Shown here: one piece after another, positions 23,756 to 34,445 of the stretch
Position numbering within the stretch: position 1 is the stretch's first letter
How the letters are laid out: each line of letters begins with the position of its first letter
Assembly: GCA_029747015.1 (NCBI GenBank)
Contig: JAKOGI010000819.1
Coordinates: forward strand, 298,501-362,500
DNA length: 64,000 nucleotides
Direction: 5' to 3'
Origin: Carnegiea gigantea
Taxonomy: Eukaryota > Streptophyta > Magnoliopsida > Caryophyllales > Cactaceae
The notes under the pieces: model-generated
Seen by the model: only the letters and a program-made list of their open reading frames with translations
Told to the model about the DNA's origin: nothing
Database searches by the model: none
Translations under genes and position numbers: made by a program

Positions 23756-24095
23756 GGGGTCCTACATAAGTCATCAATGGATAGGAGGCAAGTACTAGTC
23801 ATAAATGAGGAGTTGAGGATAATTTCTACACTGGCTAATTTATTTTTAAAAGCTTGGGTTAATTTTGATCAGAGTTTTTGTTTAACAAATGAAGCCTAAA
23901 TAAAGCATGTGAGGTAAGCGTAGAAAGCTTCCTCTGTCTACTTTACTTTCTTATGAATAGCTTTTGGCAACTCCTAGCATTGAAAGAGAAATTTAAGAAA
24001 AATGTTAAGCTGCCAGAATTTAGAATTGCACTGTATAGCCTTGAAAAGGTCTTAAACAAGGTTCAAGGACTCTAAACTTATCTAAGAAGGTAGGA

Positions 24096-24823
24096 TGTGG
24101 CAAGATAAATTCCTCCCAAACAAATTTTGAGAACATTCCATAATGTGAAGGCTTGAGAAAGCTTCTTATTCACAATTAAGGTGCAACCAAATTCTAGCAC
24201 AAAAGATAAAGAAAGGTGGTACTATTTGCACTATCTTTTTCAAGTCTAAATTTGCTTATTTAATGAAGCATTTTCTTTGGTTTGTACAAGTGAGAAAAAG
24301 TTATCTCAATTCTATTGGCCATGCATTTGTTACAGCTTATTTTCTATTGGTCCTAGAGGAAGACTATTGCATAATTTTCATTGGCTAATGATGTAATTTT
24401 CCTATTGGCTTACTCTTGCTTGGGGAATAACTGATGGGTCTTTGCATGACTTTAAATGGGCTAATTTTCCCTCTAGTAATTAGACTTTGATGAATGATAT
24501 ATAATATAGCTCATTGGTGTTTTCTCTCATAAAATCTCCCAAAACTTTATCCCATTTTGGGTGGTGTTTTACAGCCTAAACTTTATCTTATTCCTTGGTC
24601 ATTTTAGCCTTTAGGGGATTAAGTGGTGTTAAGCCCTCTAAGTGTTGGAAGAGATTCCCTTATCTTGAGCTTTTACTTGCTCTTGGTTCTTCGTTCCCAA
24701 TCACACCTCACTTTAGAGTCTTAAAATGTGCTAATTCTAGTCAAGGGCCATTGTTCTAAAGTCTAATTCTTTACTTTAGGCACCTTGACATTAACCTTGA
24801 TATTTCAAGGTCTGCGATCCACA
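24096..24823 (+). mobile_element. Candidate solo LTR between Ogre RNase H and integrase
   Basis: The RNase H to integrase spacer is about 1.1 kb here, longer than expected. A 728-bp segment starts TGTGGCAAGATAA and ends CGATCCACA, giving a five-base TGTGG/CCACA inverted terminus as in copia LTRs. The interior is non-coding. The five-base flanks (TAGGA and TCAAC) do not match and no second copy was found, so this is tentative. Confidence 0.35.
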
Positions 24824-24859
24824 TCAACAGGTAAAGCCAACCGATTGACTAGAAATAGG

Positions 24860-26090
24860 GTAGGATGAAGAAATATCCCCATGATATACAAACATCATAA
24901 AACACAACCAAAAAAAGGAATATCCTCCTGATTCCTTGAAAGAGCCTAAAGGGCACTTCATCATTTAGCCTCAAAATTCATAGAGGATAATGACATACTC
25001 TATAAGAAGACCACTGACCGCATTCAACATACGATGTATAAACACCGAGGAGGCAAATTCTCCTTATGAAGGAAATTCATGTAGGTGATTGTGGAACTCA
25101 CACGACTAAAAATCTCTTATCTAAAAAGATACAAAGATAAGGCCACTATTGACCATAATAGGTGAGACTGCCTTCAGTTCACTTAGAAGTATGAGAAATT
25201 CCAAAGTATACCCCAATCCAACACATTCTTTCATCACAACTATACACATTTACCTCACCATAGGCATTCTCCATCTGGGGAATTAACCTAGTAGGTAAAT
25301 ATCACACTGAAAGGGACCAATCGCCATGAGTACATCTTAGTCGTCATTGATTATTTCACCTTCAATTTTGGATAGGTTGCAGGCTTCATAACAATCAACA
25401 TCATTTGTCATTAAGGAGTATCACATGAACTCATAAGCAATTACATGTCCCATTTCAAAGATAAGATGGGAAAGTTGCTTAAGCAGTGCAAGATATTATG
25501 GTTGTAGCCCACTACCTACATACCACAAACAAATGGAGTTGTAAAGACGGCTAAAAAAAATGTCAAGAACATCTTGAGCAAAATAACAGAAAATCACAAA
25601 GATTAGCCGAATAAAATCCCATTCGCTTGTTAGGGATACCGTACAACCATGAGATTGTCAATGGAATCTCTTGTGTACCAAATGAAAGTGGCACCCCTCA
25701 TGAAAATAAAAACTCCATCTTTATCGATTGCCCTTGAAGGGAATGTATTTAATATCAATTGGATACAAGCCTGACACCATGAAATAGTAGAAATTTTTGT
25801 AAGAAAGGCTGTAAGCCTTGTATCACCAACAAAAGTACAAACAGATAATGGAAATGGATTTCAACTTAAAAGTGCATCCCCAAAACACCTGCGTACGAGA
25901 TGCAATACTAAAAGCCTTTTGGCTGCACATCACGAGCCCATGAGGAAAATTCAGGCCTCATTGGACCAGCCCTATTACGTAAAAGAGATCTTCTTATGAG
26001 GGGCCATGAAACTAATGGACATGGGCATATATGAGTTTTCATAACCCCCCAAGTTAGACCAATTGTAGAAGTTTTACTACTGAAAAAGTC
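24860..26090 (+). pseudogene. Ogre/Tat integrase relic
   Basis: Starts with QKKEYPPDSLKEPKG (about 24912-24955; family EYPxDASExxKR). The HHCC zinc-finger region follows with LMKEIHVGDCGTHTTKNLL (25060-25115), then the core with HEYILVVIDYFT (25323-25360), which keeps the first catalytic Asp. Further blocks are SHELISNYMSHFK (about 25425-25463; family ISDNGSHF), where the second Asp reads Asn, and TNGVVKTAKKNVKNI (25528-25575; family NGAVEAANK), where the Glu reads Lys. The C-terminal tail GAMKLMDMGIYEF (25999-26038) and DQLxKFYY (26057-26083) match the Ogre tail. Two of three catalytic residues are lost. Confidence 0.85.
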
Positions 26091-27461
26091 AAAAGAAAGG
26101 AATCAACAAGTAGCGGCATAAAGCCTACTGCTACTAGAATTTAGCGATATAAAATTATATGCCACTAGAGCCCTGTGGCCTAAAAGGTTGTGCCACCAAG
26201 GCCCACTAACAAAATCAGCATGCCACTACCCCCTCCCCCAGTAAGCCCAATCACTAACATTCTTCAAAAAAAACAAAAAAGGGGGAAAAAAACCAAAACA
26301 AATGCCATGCATGCAAAAGAAAGAAAACATGACTTTGCCCCATATAAGGCTTATCTAATCAAACATCACAAGTTAAAAAAAAAAAAAATCCCAACGATAG
26401 AAAGATAAAAAAAAAGAAAAGAAACAATTAAAAAAAGTGCACAAAAGGTAAAATAATAGTATTAATCTATTACTTTCAATACGGATTGGTTCTAGGGGGA
26501 TAAAATTTTCAAAATAATTATTTAATGCCCAATATTATAGGGTTATCACACATAGTGCAAACTAAGAGCTAAAAGTAAATGCAGTGCATCAGTCAATCAC
26601 AATGACTTCAGGGCCATTAAGAGAGTAATATGCAGAACCCTCCAGCTTTCTATGCTAGGCCCCTCTAAGAACCCTCACCTTTATGGAAATGATGTACTTA
26701 AATATCAAGATGAGGTAAAAAAAAAAAAAAAGGAAGCAATGAAAAAAATAGAGGAGAAAAGAACCATGACCAAAAAATTTGTAAATGAAAATTAAACAAA
26801 CACATTTTCCAATGGCAATTGTTTGAACAAAACATCTAAAAGAGGGCATTCCTCTCCTAATCCTGATCCCCACCCATATCCTCGGTAGGTTCCTTTATAA
26901 TCTGGACCACAGATGCTCTAAGAAACTCAGAAAAGCTGGAGCCTAACAGTAAAAAATCTGCCTAATATCGCAAAGCTAGAACTCAAATGCATGATGCTAG
27001 GATACTCTTGCCCATGACTGTCTCGAGATCTTGTATTGGCCAAAAAACAGTGCATAGCTAGATCCTTGCCAAGACCCCATACCATAGCTGGGAGAGACGC
27101 CATAACTTAGGCGGCGGTGACAACTGAGAAAAAGAGTCTTCCTCATTCAACATCCCCAGGGGACAGCACACATGCCCCAAGGACGAGGCTGTCCTTGCTA
27201 CCATTCTAGAAAAGGAGTCTAACTCTGTTGCCATCCTTTGTGAGGAATAGTCACCGTTACGAGGGATGAAGGCATTCAGTGGGGGTCCATGGAGTCTCAG
27301 GAATGGAATAAAACTCTCCACTTTGTTTGAAGAAAGGGAAGGAGGTTATACTCCCTGAGTATAAGAAGCTTCTTAACGATGGTTTCGAGAAGCGCACTAC
27401 AACATGCATTGAAATAGGAAAGAAAAGAAGAGGGCAACAAAGAAATTCCAAAAAAAGAAAA
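26091..27461 (+). other. Ogre 3' non-coding region, before the Athila insertion
   Basis: No domain recognised. There is an A-rich low-complexity stretch at 26265-26445 and a more GC-rich stretch at 27040-27320. It lies between the integrase stop and the left edge of the Athila LTR, so it is probably the long untranslated region typical of Ogre elements. Confidence 0.4.
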
Positions 27462-29722
27462 GAACTAAGGTATGTTATGTAGATTACTCATATTTACTTT
27501 ATTTTATTTATTTTTAGGTTAATGTTTATTGATAAAGTAAAGATAAAAAGAAATGACGTCAGACCGGAATTTATACATCAACAAACCAAACTTGATTTGT
27601 GAAGTCTTTCCACAAATAATGACTTAGAAAAAGATTTATTTTTCATGATGATTTATTCTATGGAAATGGATGAAAAAAAATAAGAAAACTACTAATACTA
27701 CTTGGAAGAGGATGGTTAGAAACCTTGGCCAAGAAGAAACTTAATTAGCCCTAATTTTGTTACAATAACAAAAGGTGTTTGGCCTTGGAAAATCATACAA
27801 AAACATCAATCACCCATTGCCTTCTTCACCATCATCCCTATACCATTCATGTCCTCTTCACATTCCCGCCATTACCATCATCACCATAATCATCATCAAA
27901 TCATTCATTAACTTCATAATCATATGACATCACCATCACCTTCACGTTTCACCACCTTGCACTATTATCTTTCCATAATCATCACGACATCTCTATCAAG
28001 CCCATTGTCACAGAAAGATTAAAGTTTTAATTTTAGTTTATTCAAATTATTTTTAAACATGAGATTCATAACTAATTATTATGTTTTTATTTTTAACATG
28101 AGTGAATAGTTTATTACTTAGCATTGTCCATTTGAAACCATGCAATATTAATTCTTATGAAACAAGATTTATGCTTTATTATATTTATTGATTGATTCAT
28201 GATTCTATAATGATTTGTGCTTATTGTTCATAATATTTATGTTGGATTAATTAGAATGCATGCTAATATCTTTAATGTAAATTCATATGATATTTAAAAC
28301 ACTTAAGTACATAAAAGCTATAGTCTTTTCACCATAAGTACCACCTTATTTGACCATGGATGGCTTATATGTATCTCTTTTAATTCGAAATTATAGATCT
28401 TTGTCAAATCAATTAGCTAGTAGGGTGGTTACAAGGTGTCAGATGAGGCTTTCTTAATGCTTAATGTTGTAGTTTGATTAAATTCTTGCACTACTAGGGT
28501 TATTAAAACTAGTAGTACTTTATTGGGACTAAGTTTACGCAAACCAAAAATGAAGAAAAATAGGGCAGATCTATTGGGGGTTGTCTTCTATAGTATAACT
28601 CATGAATAAATCAATTTGCGTCAATGATAAACAGTAATTTTCTTGATGGATATAAATTATACTACGTGTTTTTCACTATATTGCTAAATTTGATAATTAT
28701 TTCTTTAATTTTAAGCTTATTTCATTAGTTTGTCAATTTTTTAAAGTTTTAATATTTTTAATTAAATTTCATTACCCCATCCACTAGGAGTGGTCTTTTT
28801 TGTGCGTTTGAACAATTTTAGATTAGTCAAATTTTAAGTTTGAGTGTGGTTTAATTTTTAGATTCATTTTCTAATTTCATTAATTTTTATCAGTTTCTTA
28901 GAAATTAATATTAAAGTTTTTTTAAAGTAATTTTGAGCCTTAAGTCACTTAAGGGTTTAGATAGAGTTTTAATCCATAACAATTAAGTTTCAGAAGTTTT
29001 GAAATTTATTTGATAAATTTTCAAAATTTATCTTTAGACTTGCTCCTAGATTATTAGCGTAGGTTTTTATATTGGTAAATTCAAAAATTAAGTATTTTAA
29101 TTTTAATTTTTAGTTTTTGGAGTTGGTTTAAGTCTAAAAATTTAGGTGTTATGTTGTAGTTATTTTCATTGTTGATCTTCTTATTTATTGTATTATAGTT
29201 TATCATTTATTTAATTTTCATATTTTAGTTCCTCTTTTCATTTTCTGTAGTTTATCATTTATTTAATTTTCATATTTTAGTTCCTCTTTTCATTTTCTGT
29301 AGCAATATTTAGTTTTGTTTTGGCTAGAAATAATTAAATATGTTTATGCTAACTTAAATGTATCCAAGCTTTTAGTTTGGGTAATTTCCTAGTTTATAAT
29401 TTTCTTTTTTTCTAGTAATTTTTTTGTCTGTTTTATTTTTAATGTTCTACAATATTTGGGTTTGGTATGTATTGTCTTTATTTCCAAAATTTTGTGTCGA
29501 ACAATTTAAAGCATCAATAAATAAGTTTTCATATTTTTCCTAACTTAATTTGGTTTGTTTTCGCGATTGCAAGAAAAACTTAAAATAATATTAAAGTGTT
29601 AAGCTTAATTAGATTCAAACTTGCATATCATTATACTCTTTCCTCAAGGGATCAACCCTATTGACCAATACTATAAATCTTATCCATAAATTAAAGTAGC
29701 TCTACGATAAGCTTTATAAATT
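27462..29722 (+). repeat. Athila 5' LTR
   Basis: Homologous to 34462-36656. Shared blocks include AAAGATTTATTTTTCATGATG, the ATC/CAT-rich stretch (27830-27960, paired with 34800-34960), TTGATTAAATTCTTGCA and TTCATGATTCTATAATGATTTGTGCTTATTG-like sequence. A perfect 52-bp tandem duplication (29196-29299) is present only in this copy. The right edge is set by the primer-binding site at 29724. Confidence 0.82.
29196..29299 (+). repeat. Perfect 52-bp tandem duplication in the Athila 5' LTR
   Basis: Two identical 52-base units (29196-29247 and 29248-29299), each starting TAGTTTATCATTTATTTAA and ending CATTTTCTG. The 3' LTR has a single divergent copy near 36225-36268. The duplication therefore arose in this copy after insertion, and is young, since the units have not diverged. 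Confidence 0.95.
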
Positions 29723-29723
29723 T

Positions 29724-29741
29724 TGGTGTTGTTATCTGGGA
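29724..29741 (+). promoter_or_regulatory. Athila primer-binding site (degenerate)
   Basis: TGGTGTTGTTATCTGGGA follows ATAAATTT. Athila and related elements carry TGGCGCCGTTGCCGGGGA, pairing with tRNA-Asp. All of the differences are transitions of C to T or G to A, as expected from decay of methylated cytosines. Confidence 0.75.
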
Positions 29742-29989
29742 AAGAAGTTAATAGTTTTTATATACATAGTTTATGCAATTTAGTAGTGGTTGCATGATCG
29801 AAGAAAGAAGGGGGCATATGTTTGAGGAGTTTGAAAGGAAGAGATTCTGAATCTGCTAGCTTTGAATCGATATACTACAAATATGTTGATGTCGAAATGA
29901 CAATCTTATATGAATTTTGTTGCATCAAACTTCAAAACACAACTTTATCGATTACTTATCCTACATTAGAATGACTACTTATACTAAAC

Positions 29990-30590
29990 TCTTGAATTTT
30001 AGACTTGTTGCCTAAGTTTCATAGTCTTCCTAATGAAGACACATATCATCATAATTATGAGCTTATTATTTACATGCTTGCCCATGCAACTTGAGGGAAT
30101 CACCAATGACCAAATTAGGTTGAGAGCCCTTTTGTTTTCACTTCAGCATAAGGCTAATAAAATATATTACCTACTCCTGGCAACATTTACTGCATACACT
30201 CAAGTTCATAAAGATTTCTTAGGAAAGTTTTTTCCAAGCATCTAGGATTGAGCGCATTAGAAAAGAAATTTATGGCATTAAACAAATGACTGAGGAAACT
30301 TTTCATGAGTGTTGGGAATGTTTTAATATGTTATATGCTAGTTGTCTCCAACATTAAATCTCTGAACAATTATTGATTCAATAATTTTATGAAGGTTCAT
30401 TACCGATAGATAGAAATATGGTAGATGTTGCTAGTGGGGAGGCTTTGGTTAATGAAACTTTGACTCAGCCTTGAGAACTTTCTAATAATATGGCCCAATA
30501 CATTCAACATATTAGGACTAGGAATACCCAGTTAAGGAAGGTCAACGAGATCAGTTTAGGCCCATCTGTTAAAACCTAACTTTCCTAGCT
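29990..30590 (+). pseudogene. Athila gag relic
   Basis: In two main frames this reads as Athila gag. LPKFHSLPNEDTYHH (30007-30050; family LPKFHGLxGEDPHKH) is followed by an open frame from 30033 with GITNDQIRLRALLFSLQHKA and DFLGKFFPS (30217-30240; family FLEKFFPAS). After one shift come RIRKEIYGIKQMTEETFHEC (30248-30310), ISEQLLIQ (30358-30380), FYEGSLPIDRNMVDVASG (30386-30440) and NNMAQYIQHIRTRN (30484-30525). It encoded the capsid protein. Stops and at least one frameshift disable it. Confidence 0.85.
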
Positions 30591-30744
30591 CACTACTGTG
30601 ATGAACTAACTCATCATTGGATGAGTTTAGAAAGCAATAGATTTATGGTATTTGTTATACAGAGGGGCATTATACTAATGCGCGCATGCCCCACACTACA
30701 AGGGAGCGTGTGAATGTTGGTTTTTCCCAAACAAGGTCAAAGGA

Positions 30745-31527
30745 ATGATCCACCCTCAAATACTTACAATGAAGGATGAAGAGACCTACCAAACGTTAGG
30801 CATGGATCTAGATAATTCTTTGGAATTTGACCAACCAATGCATCAACTCTCTACTCAGGATAGAATGAATTTCCTTCTAGAGCAAGTCATTAAGAATTTC
30901 CTAGAACAAGGGTCTTTCAGTGTGGAGGAGTATACTAGGGAGTTCGAGCAATTGCTTATCAAATGTGACTTTAGGGAAGATACGAAGCAAACCTTAGTGA
31001 GGTATCTTGATGGGTTAAATGAAAAGATAGCCCATGTTGTGGAATTACACCCCTACACCACCCTTGAGGAGTTAAGCTCTTTAGCTCACAAGGTGGAACT
31101 CAAAAAGAGAGTTAAGGGAAAGAATGAGTCTTTTAAATCCCAAAACTAAACCTATCCTTCACAAAAGCCTTCCTAGTCCACTCCTAAGCTTTTCACCCAT
31201 TCAAGCCCAAAACCCCCTCAACCCACGACCCCCAAATCAGCCCCTCAAACAACCCCTAAATTGAAAGAAACTAGGAGGGGTTTTAGGTAAAGGACTTAGA
31301 CACATTGCCCTGAGTGCCCTAACAAGAGAGTGATCACCCTAGCAGAATATCAAGCACCCTTTGGGGAGGATATGGAGGAAGAGAAGGAGGTACACTTGAA
31401 TGAGGCGCTAGAGGAAGTGGTCGAGGGTCCAGATGAAGAAGAGCTTTTGGTGGTTAGGAGAGCCTTAAGTGGCTTGGCTAGTCAAGAGGGGAATGGACAA
31501 AGGGAAGCCATCTTTCACATGAGATGA
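30745..31527 (+). pseudogene. Chromovirus gag C-terminal part
   Basis: An open frame from 30745 to 31149 contains QGSFSVEEYTREFEQLLIKC (30909-30968), VRYLDGLNEKIAHVVELHPY and LEELSSLAHKVE, the conserved C-terminal half of chromovirus gag. After a stop, a second frame has a decayed CCHC zinc knuckle ending in CPNKRVI (31313-31335) and an acidic spacer to 31527 (LNEALEEVVEGPDEEELLVV), as precedes the protease in this group. The N-terminal half of gag is missing. Confidence 0.82.
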
Positions 31528-31539
31528 ACCATAGGAGGC

Positions 31540-32180
31540 AAAGTATGTTCCCTCATCATTAATGAAGTGAGTTGCACGAACGTAGCATCCAAGACCTTGT
31601 GGAGAAACTCAAGCTCAAGACCTCACCTCATCCTTCATGGGATACCATCTAATGGCTCAATCAAGGCAAAGGTATCCAAGTTTTCCCTCGTCGTTTGGTT
31701 TCTTTAAGCATTGGGAAAACCTACAAAGATGAAATTTGGTGTGATGTGATTCCTATAGATGTATGTCATGTTCTCCTTAGCAGGCCTTGGCTTTTTGATA
31801 GGAAAGTCATGCATGATGGCCGAATGAACACTTACTCATTTGTCTTAGATCACAAGAAAATCACCTTTGCACTCATTAGCCCTTCCCAACTCCTCAAGCC
31901 AAAAGAAATCCTACAAAAGGATGTCCTATTCACTGCTCTCCTCAAGGTCGAAAGTCATGAGTATAAGTTGTTCAAGGAATGGCTCCCACTTGGCCTAGAG
32001 GACACCGAACCCAACCCTTATTCTCACCCCCTCCTTGTTCCACTCCTCCAAGCTTATGCTCATGTCTTTCCACAAGAGATACCTGACGGCCTACTTCCAC
32101 AAAGAACCATCCAATACAAAATTGACCTCATTCCCGGATCCACCTTCCCAAACAAATCGGCCTATAGAATGAACCCCTAA
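31540..32180 (+). pseudogene. Chromovirus protease and RT N-terminal linker
   Basis: The protease region starts near 31535 with GKVCSLIINEVSCTNVAS (31539-31592). The family has a DSGS or DGGS catalytic site, and here the Asp-Gly pair reads Asn-Glu. An open frame from 31695 to 32180 continues with CHVLLSRPWLFDRKVMHDGR (31767-31826; family CDVLLGRPWLYDRxxxHDG) and ends with VFPQEIPDGLLPQRTIQYKI and NKSAYRMNP (32151-32177), the approach to RT. A frame break at about 32177 separates it from the RT frame. Confidence 0.82.
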
Positions 32181-32735
32181 GAAACCCAAAGAGATCCAAA
32201 GACAAGTGGATAAGCTTTTGACCAAGGGGATGATTAGGGAGAGTTTGAGCCCATGTGTCGTCCTGGCCTTGTTAGTTCCAAAGAAGGACAGGAGTATGAG
32301 AATGTGTGTGGATAGCAGGGCTATCAACAAGACCACTGTCAAGTACCATTATCCCATTCATAGATTAGAAGACCTTCTTGATGAGTTGCATAGAGCCACC
32401 ATCTTTTCTAAGATTGATCTTAGAAGTGACTACAGTCAAATTAGAATCCAAGAAGAGGATGTATGGAAGACGGAATTCAAGACTAAGGGGGGATTATATG
32501 AATGGTTGGTAATGCCATTCGGTCTTACTAATGCTCCTAGTGCATTCATGCGTTTGATGAATCCAGTCCTTAAGCCCTTCATTATAAAGTTTGTGATGGT
32601 CTACTTTGATGATATCTTAGTTTATAGACAAGATGAAGTTGAGCATGCTAGTTACTTCCAACAAGTCCTTGATGTTCTCTCCCATGAGAAGCTTTATGGC
32701 AACTTAGCAAAGTATCACTTTTTCACTCCTTAAGT
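32180..32735 (+). pseudogene. Chromovirus reverse transcriptase
   Basis: This is the best-preserved pol domain in the window. The frame from about 32180 runs through [38 protein letters not shown] (32269-32325), [17 protein letters not shown] (32402-32452), [20 protein letters not shown] (32502-32560) and the catalytic box VYFDDILVY (32600-32626) with both Asp residues intact. It stops at 32733. One upstream frame break and the lack of a promoter of its own make expression unlikely. RT would copy element RNA into DNA inside virus-like particles. Confidence 0.9.
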
Positions 32736-33570
32736 TGTTTTTCTAGCCTATGCAGTTTCGATCCAAGGAATACAAGTCGATGAAAGCAAAATCCAAGCTA
32801 TCAAGGAGTGGCTGGTTTCTTCTTCCATTCACCAAGTAAGGAGTTCTCATGGTCTAGCCTCTTTCTATAGGAGGTTTGTTAAGAATTTTAGTTCAATCAT
32901 GGCCCCTTGATCGAAGTGCTCAAGTCCAAGAAGTTTGAGTGGAATTAAAAGGCTCAAACCACCTTTAAAGACATCAAAAGAAAGCTCACTAATGCACCCA
33001 TCCTTGCGCTTTTCAAAAGTCTTTGAGGTTGAGTGTGATGCGTCGCGAGTGGGATAGGGGCGATCCTATCCCAAGAAGGCCGACCGTTAGCTTACTTTAG
33101 TGAGAATCTCAATGATGCCAAGTGAAAATACCCAACTTATGATAAGGAGTTTGATGCCATAGTGAGGGCTAGGAGCATTGGCGACACTACTTGGTGGGAG
33201 GGGAGTTCATCCTCCATTTGGATCATGAAGCACCTAAATTCATCTAAGGACAATACGAGCTCAATCCAAGACATGCTAAGTAGATGATGTATCTACAAGC
33301 TTTCTACTTTGTGATTCACCGTAAATTCGGCCTTTTCAATAAGGGAGTGGATGCATTGTCTATGAGGTATCTTCTCCTCTCCTCTCTTGATTCAAGAATC
33401 CTCATATTTGAGATGATCAAGGAGTTGTACCCCAAGGATGAAGATTTCAAGGAGACCTTTGAGGCGTGCTCATGACATCCACCCAGCCCATTCTATATTG
33501 AAGAAGGTTTCTTGTTCAAAGGAGCTAAATTATGCATCCCTAAAGAAGCTAAACTGATGCTCATGATAGT
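32736..33570 (+). pseudogene. Chromovirus RNase H and integrase N-terminus relic
   Basis: After the RT stop the frame shifts repeatedly. Readable pieces are GIQVDESKIQAIKEW (32769-32812), SSHGLASFYRRFVKNFSS (32842-32895), an FEVECDASRVG-like block (33024-33055; RNase H active-site Asp), LDHEAPKF (33220-33243), YELNPRHAK-like sequence (33256-33280) and VDALS (33349-33362). The integrase start FYIEEGFLFKGAKLCIPKEA (33490-33550) is followed by unrelated sequence, so the integrase core is absent. Confidence 0.75.
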
Positions 33571-34445
33571 CATGATTATTCATTTTATTTGATCATGACA
33601 TATGACCGTGATTAGAGGCAATAAAAGGAATTAAATTGTTTTCCCTAGATTGAGTGGAGTGGCAAAATAATTCATTATAATTGTAACTTTTCTTATCTTG
33701 CCTTAAAGGACAAAAAGGGAAAAAGAATAAAAACTTTGTAGGTTCACCAACACGGGTAGATTCACCAACACGGGTAGGTTCGGGATCTGCGTCACTTGTT
33801 TTCCTTAAGTAAGGTCCCTGAATTTCAAGCCTGTGAATGGAGGAGACCTATGCTAAGAGAGTTAACCCCATTTAGGCTCGTCCACGACTTGAAGCAAGCC
33901 AATAAAGGGGGAAAAAAGGCTAAAAAAGGGAGAAAAAAATGCCAACTACAGTACCTATATTCAAGAGAGTTTGGGATAGGCAGTGTTTAATTTTTAATTC
34001 CCCATTTTGGAGCCTCGAATTTGTGCTTAAATGAAAAAGAAAAAAAAAACTATAAGACAAGTTCAAAATCAATTTCAATGAGTTATTTCTTCTAGTTATC
34101 TCTATAGCTTTACCATTGTTTAATTTTTCCTATCTTTATTTTTGTAAGACCTCTTGAGCAGTGTATGTACGCTTAAATGAGATGGATAAGTATTGTTCAT
34201 GTTAACGTATGAGGGAGATTATATGATGTTAACAAAGAAACTCTTTGATGTCAGTTGGGTGTTTAGTGGTCTTCCACTTGTGTGGGAAAAGGCTAACTTT
34301 TGAATCAAACTGTTATCAAAGTGAGCTAATGCACAAAGCATACTTCATGTGTTACGTGTGACTCTATAGAAAAAGGTGTAGTTTTCAGGTCGAGTCTTAG
34401 ATTTTCTTTGCATGAGGACATCTAGAATTTGAGTGTGGGGGAGTT
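33571..34445 (+). other. Athila 3' non-coding region and polypurine tract
   Basis: No coding domain. A tandem GTTCACCAACACGGGTAG / ATTCACCAACACGGGTAG pair lies at about 33742-33780. The region ends with TTTGCATGAGGACATCTAGAATTT and then GAGTGTGGGGGAG (34431-34443), the characteristic Athila polypurine tract, directly before the 3' LTR. Confidence 0.75.

Larger units (their letters stand above)
30725..33570 (+). mobile_element. Chromovirus gag-pro-RT-RNase H segment without LTRs inside Athila
   Basis: This segment has protein motifs of a chromovirus (Ty3/gypsy), not of Athila, yet the flanking gag, PBS and LTRs are Athila. It begins in the C-terminal half of gag and stops just after the start of the integrase zinc-finger region (the CIPKEAK block at 33529-33549). 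No chromovirus LTR flanks it. It resembles the element at 54349-62052 in domain order and motif wording. It may be an internal fragment captured by recombination or gene conversion, or what remains of a nested element after deletion. Confidence 0.7.
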
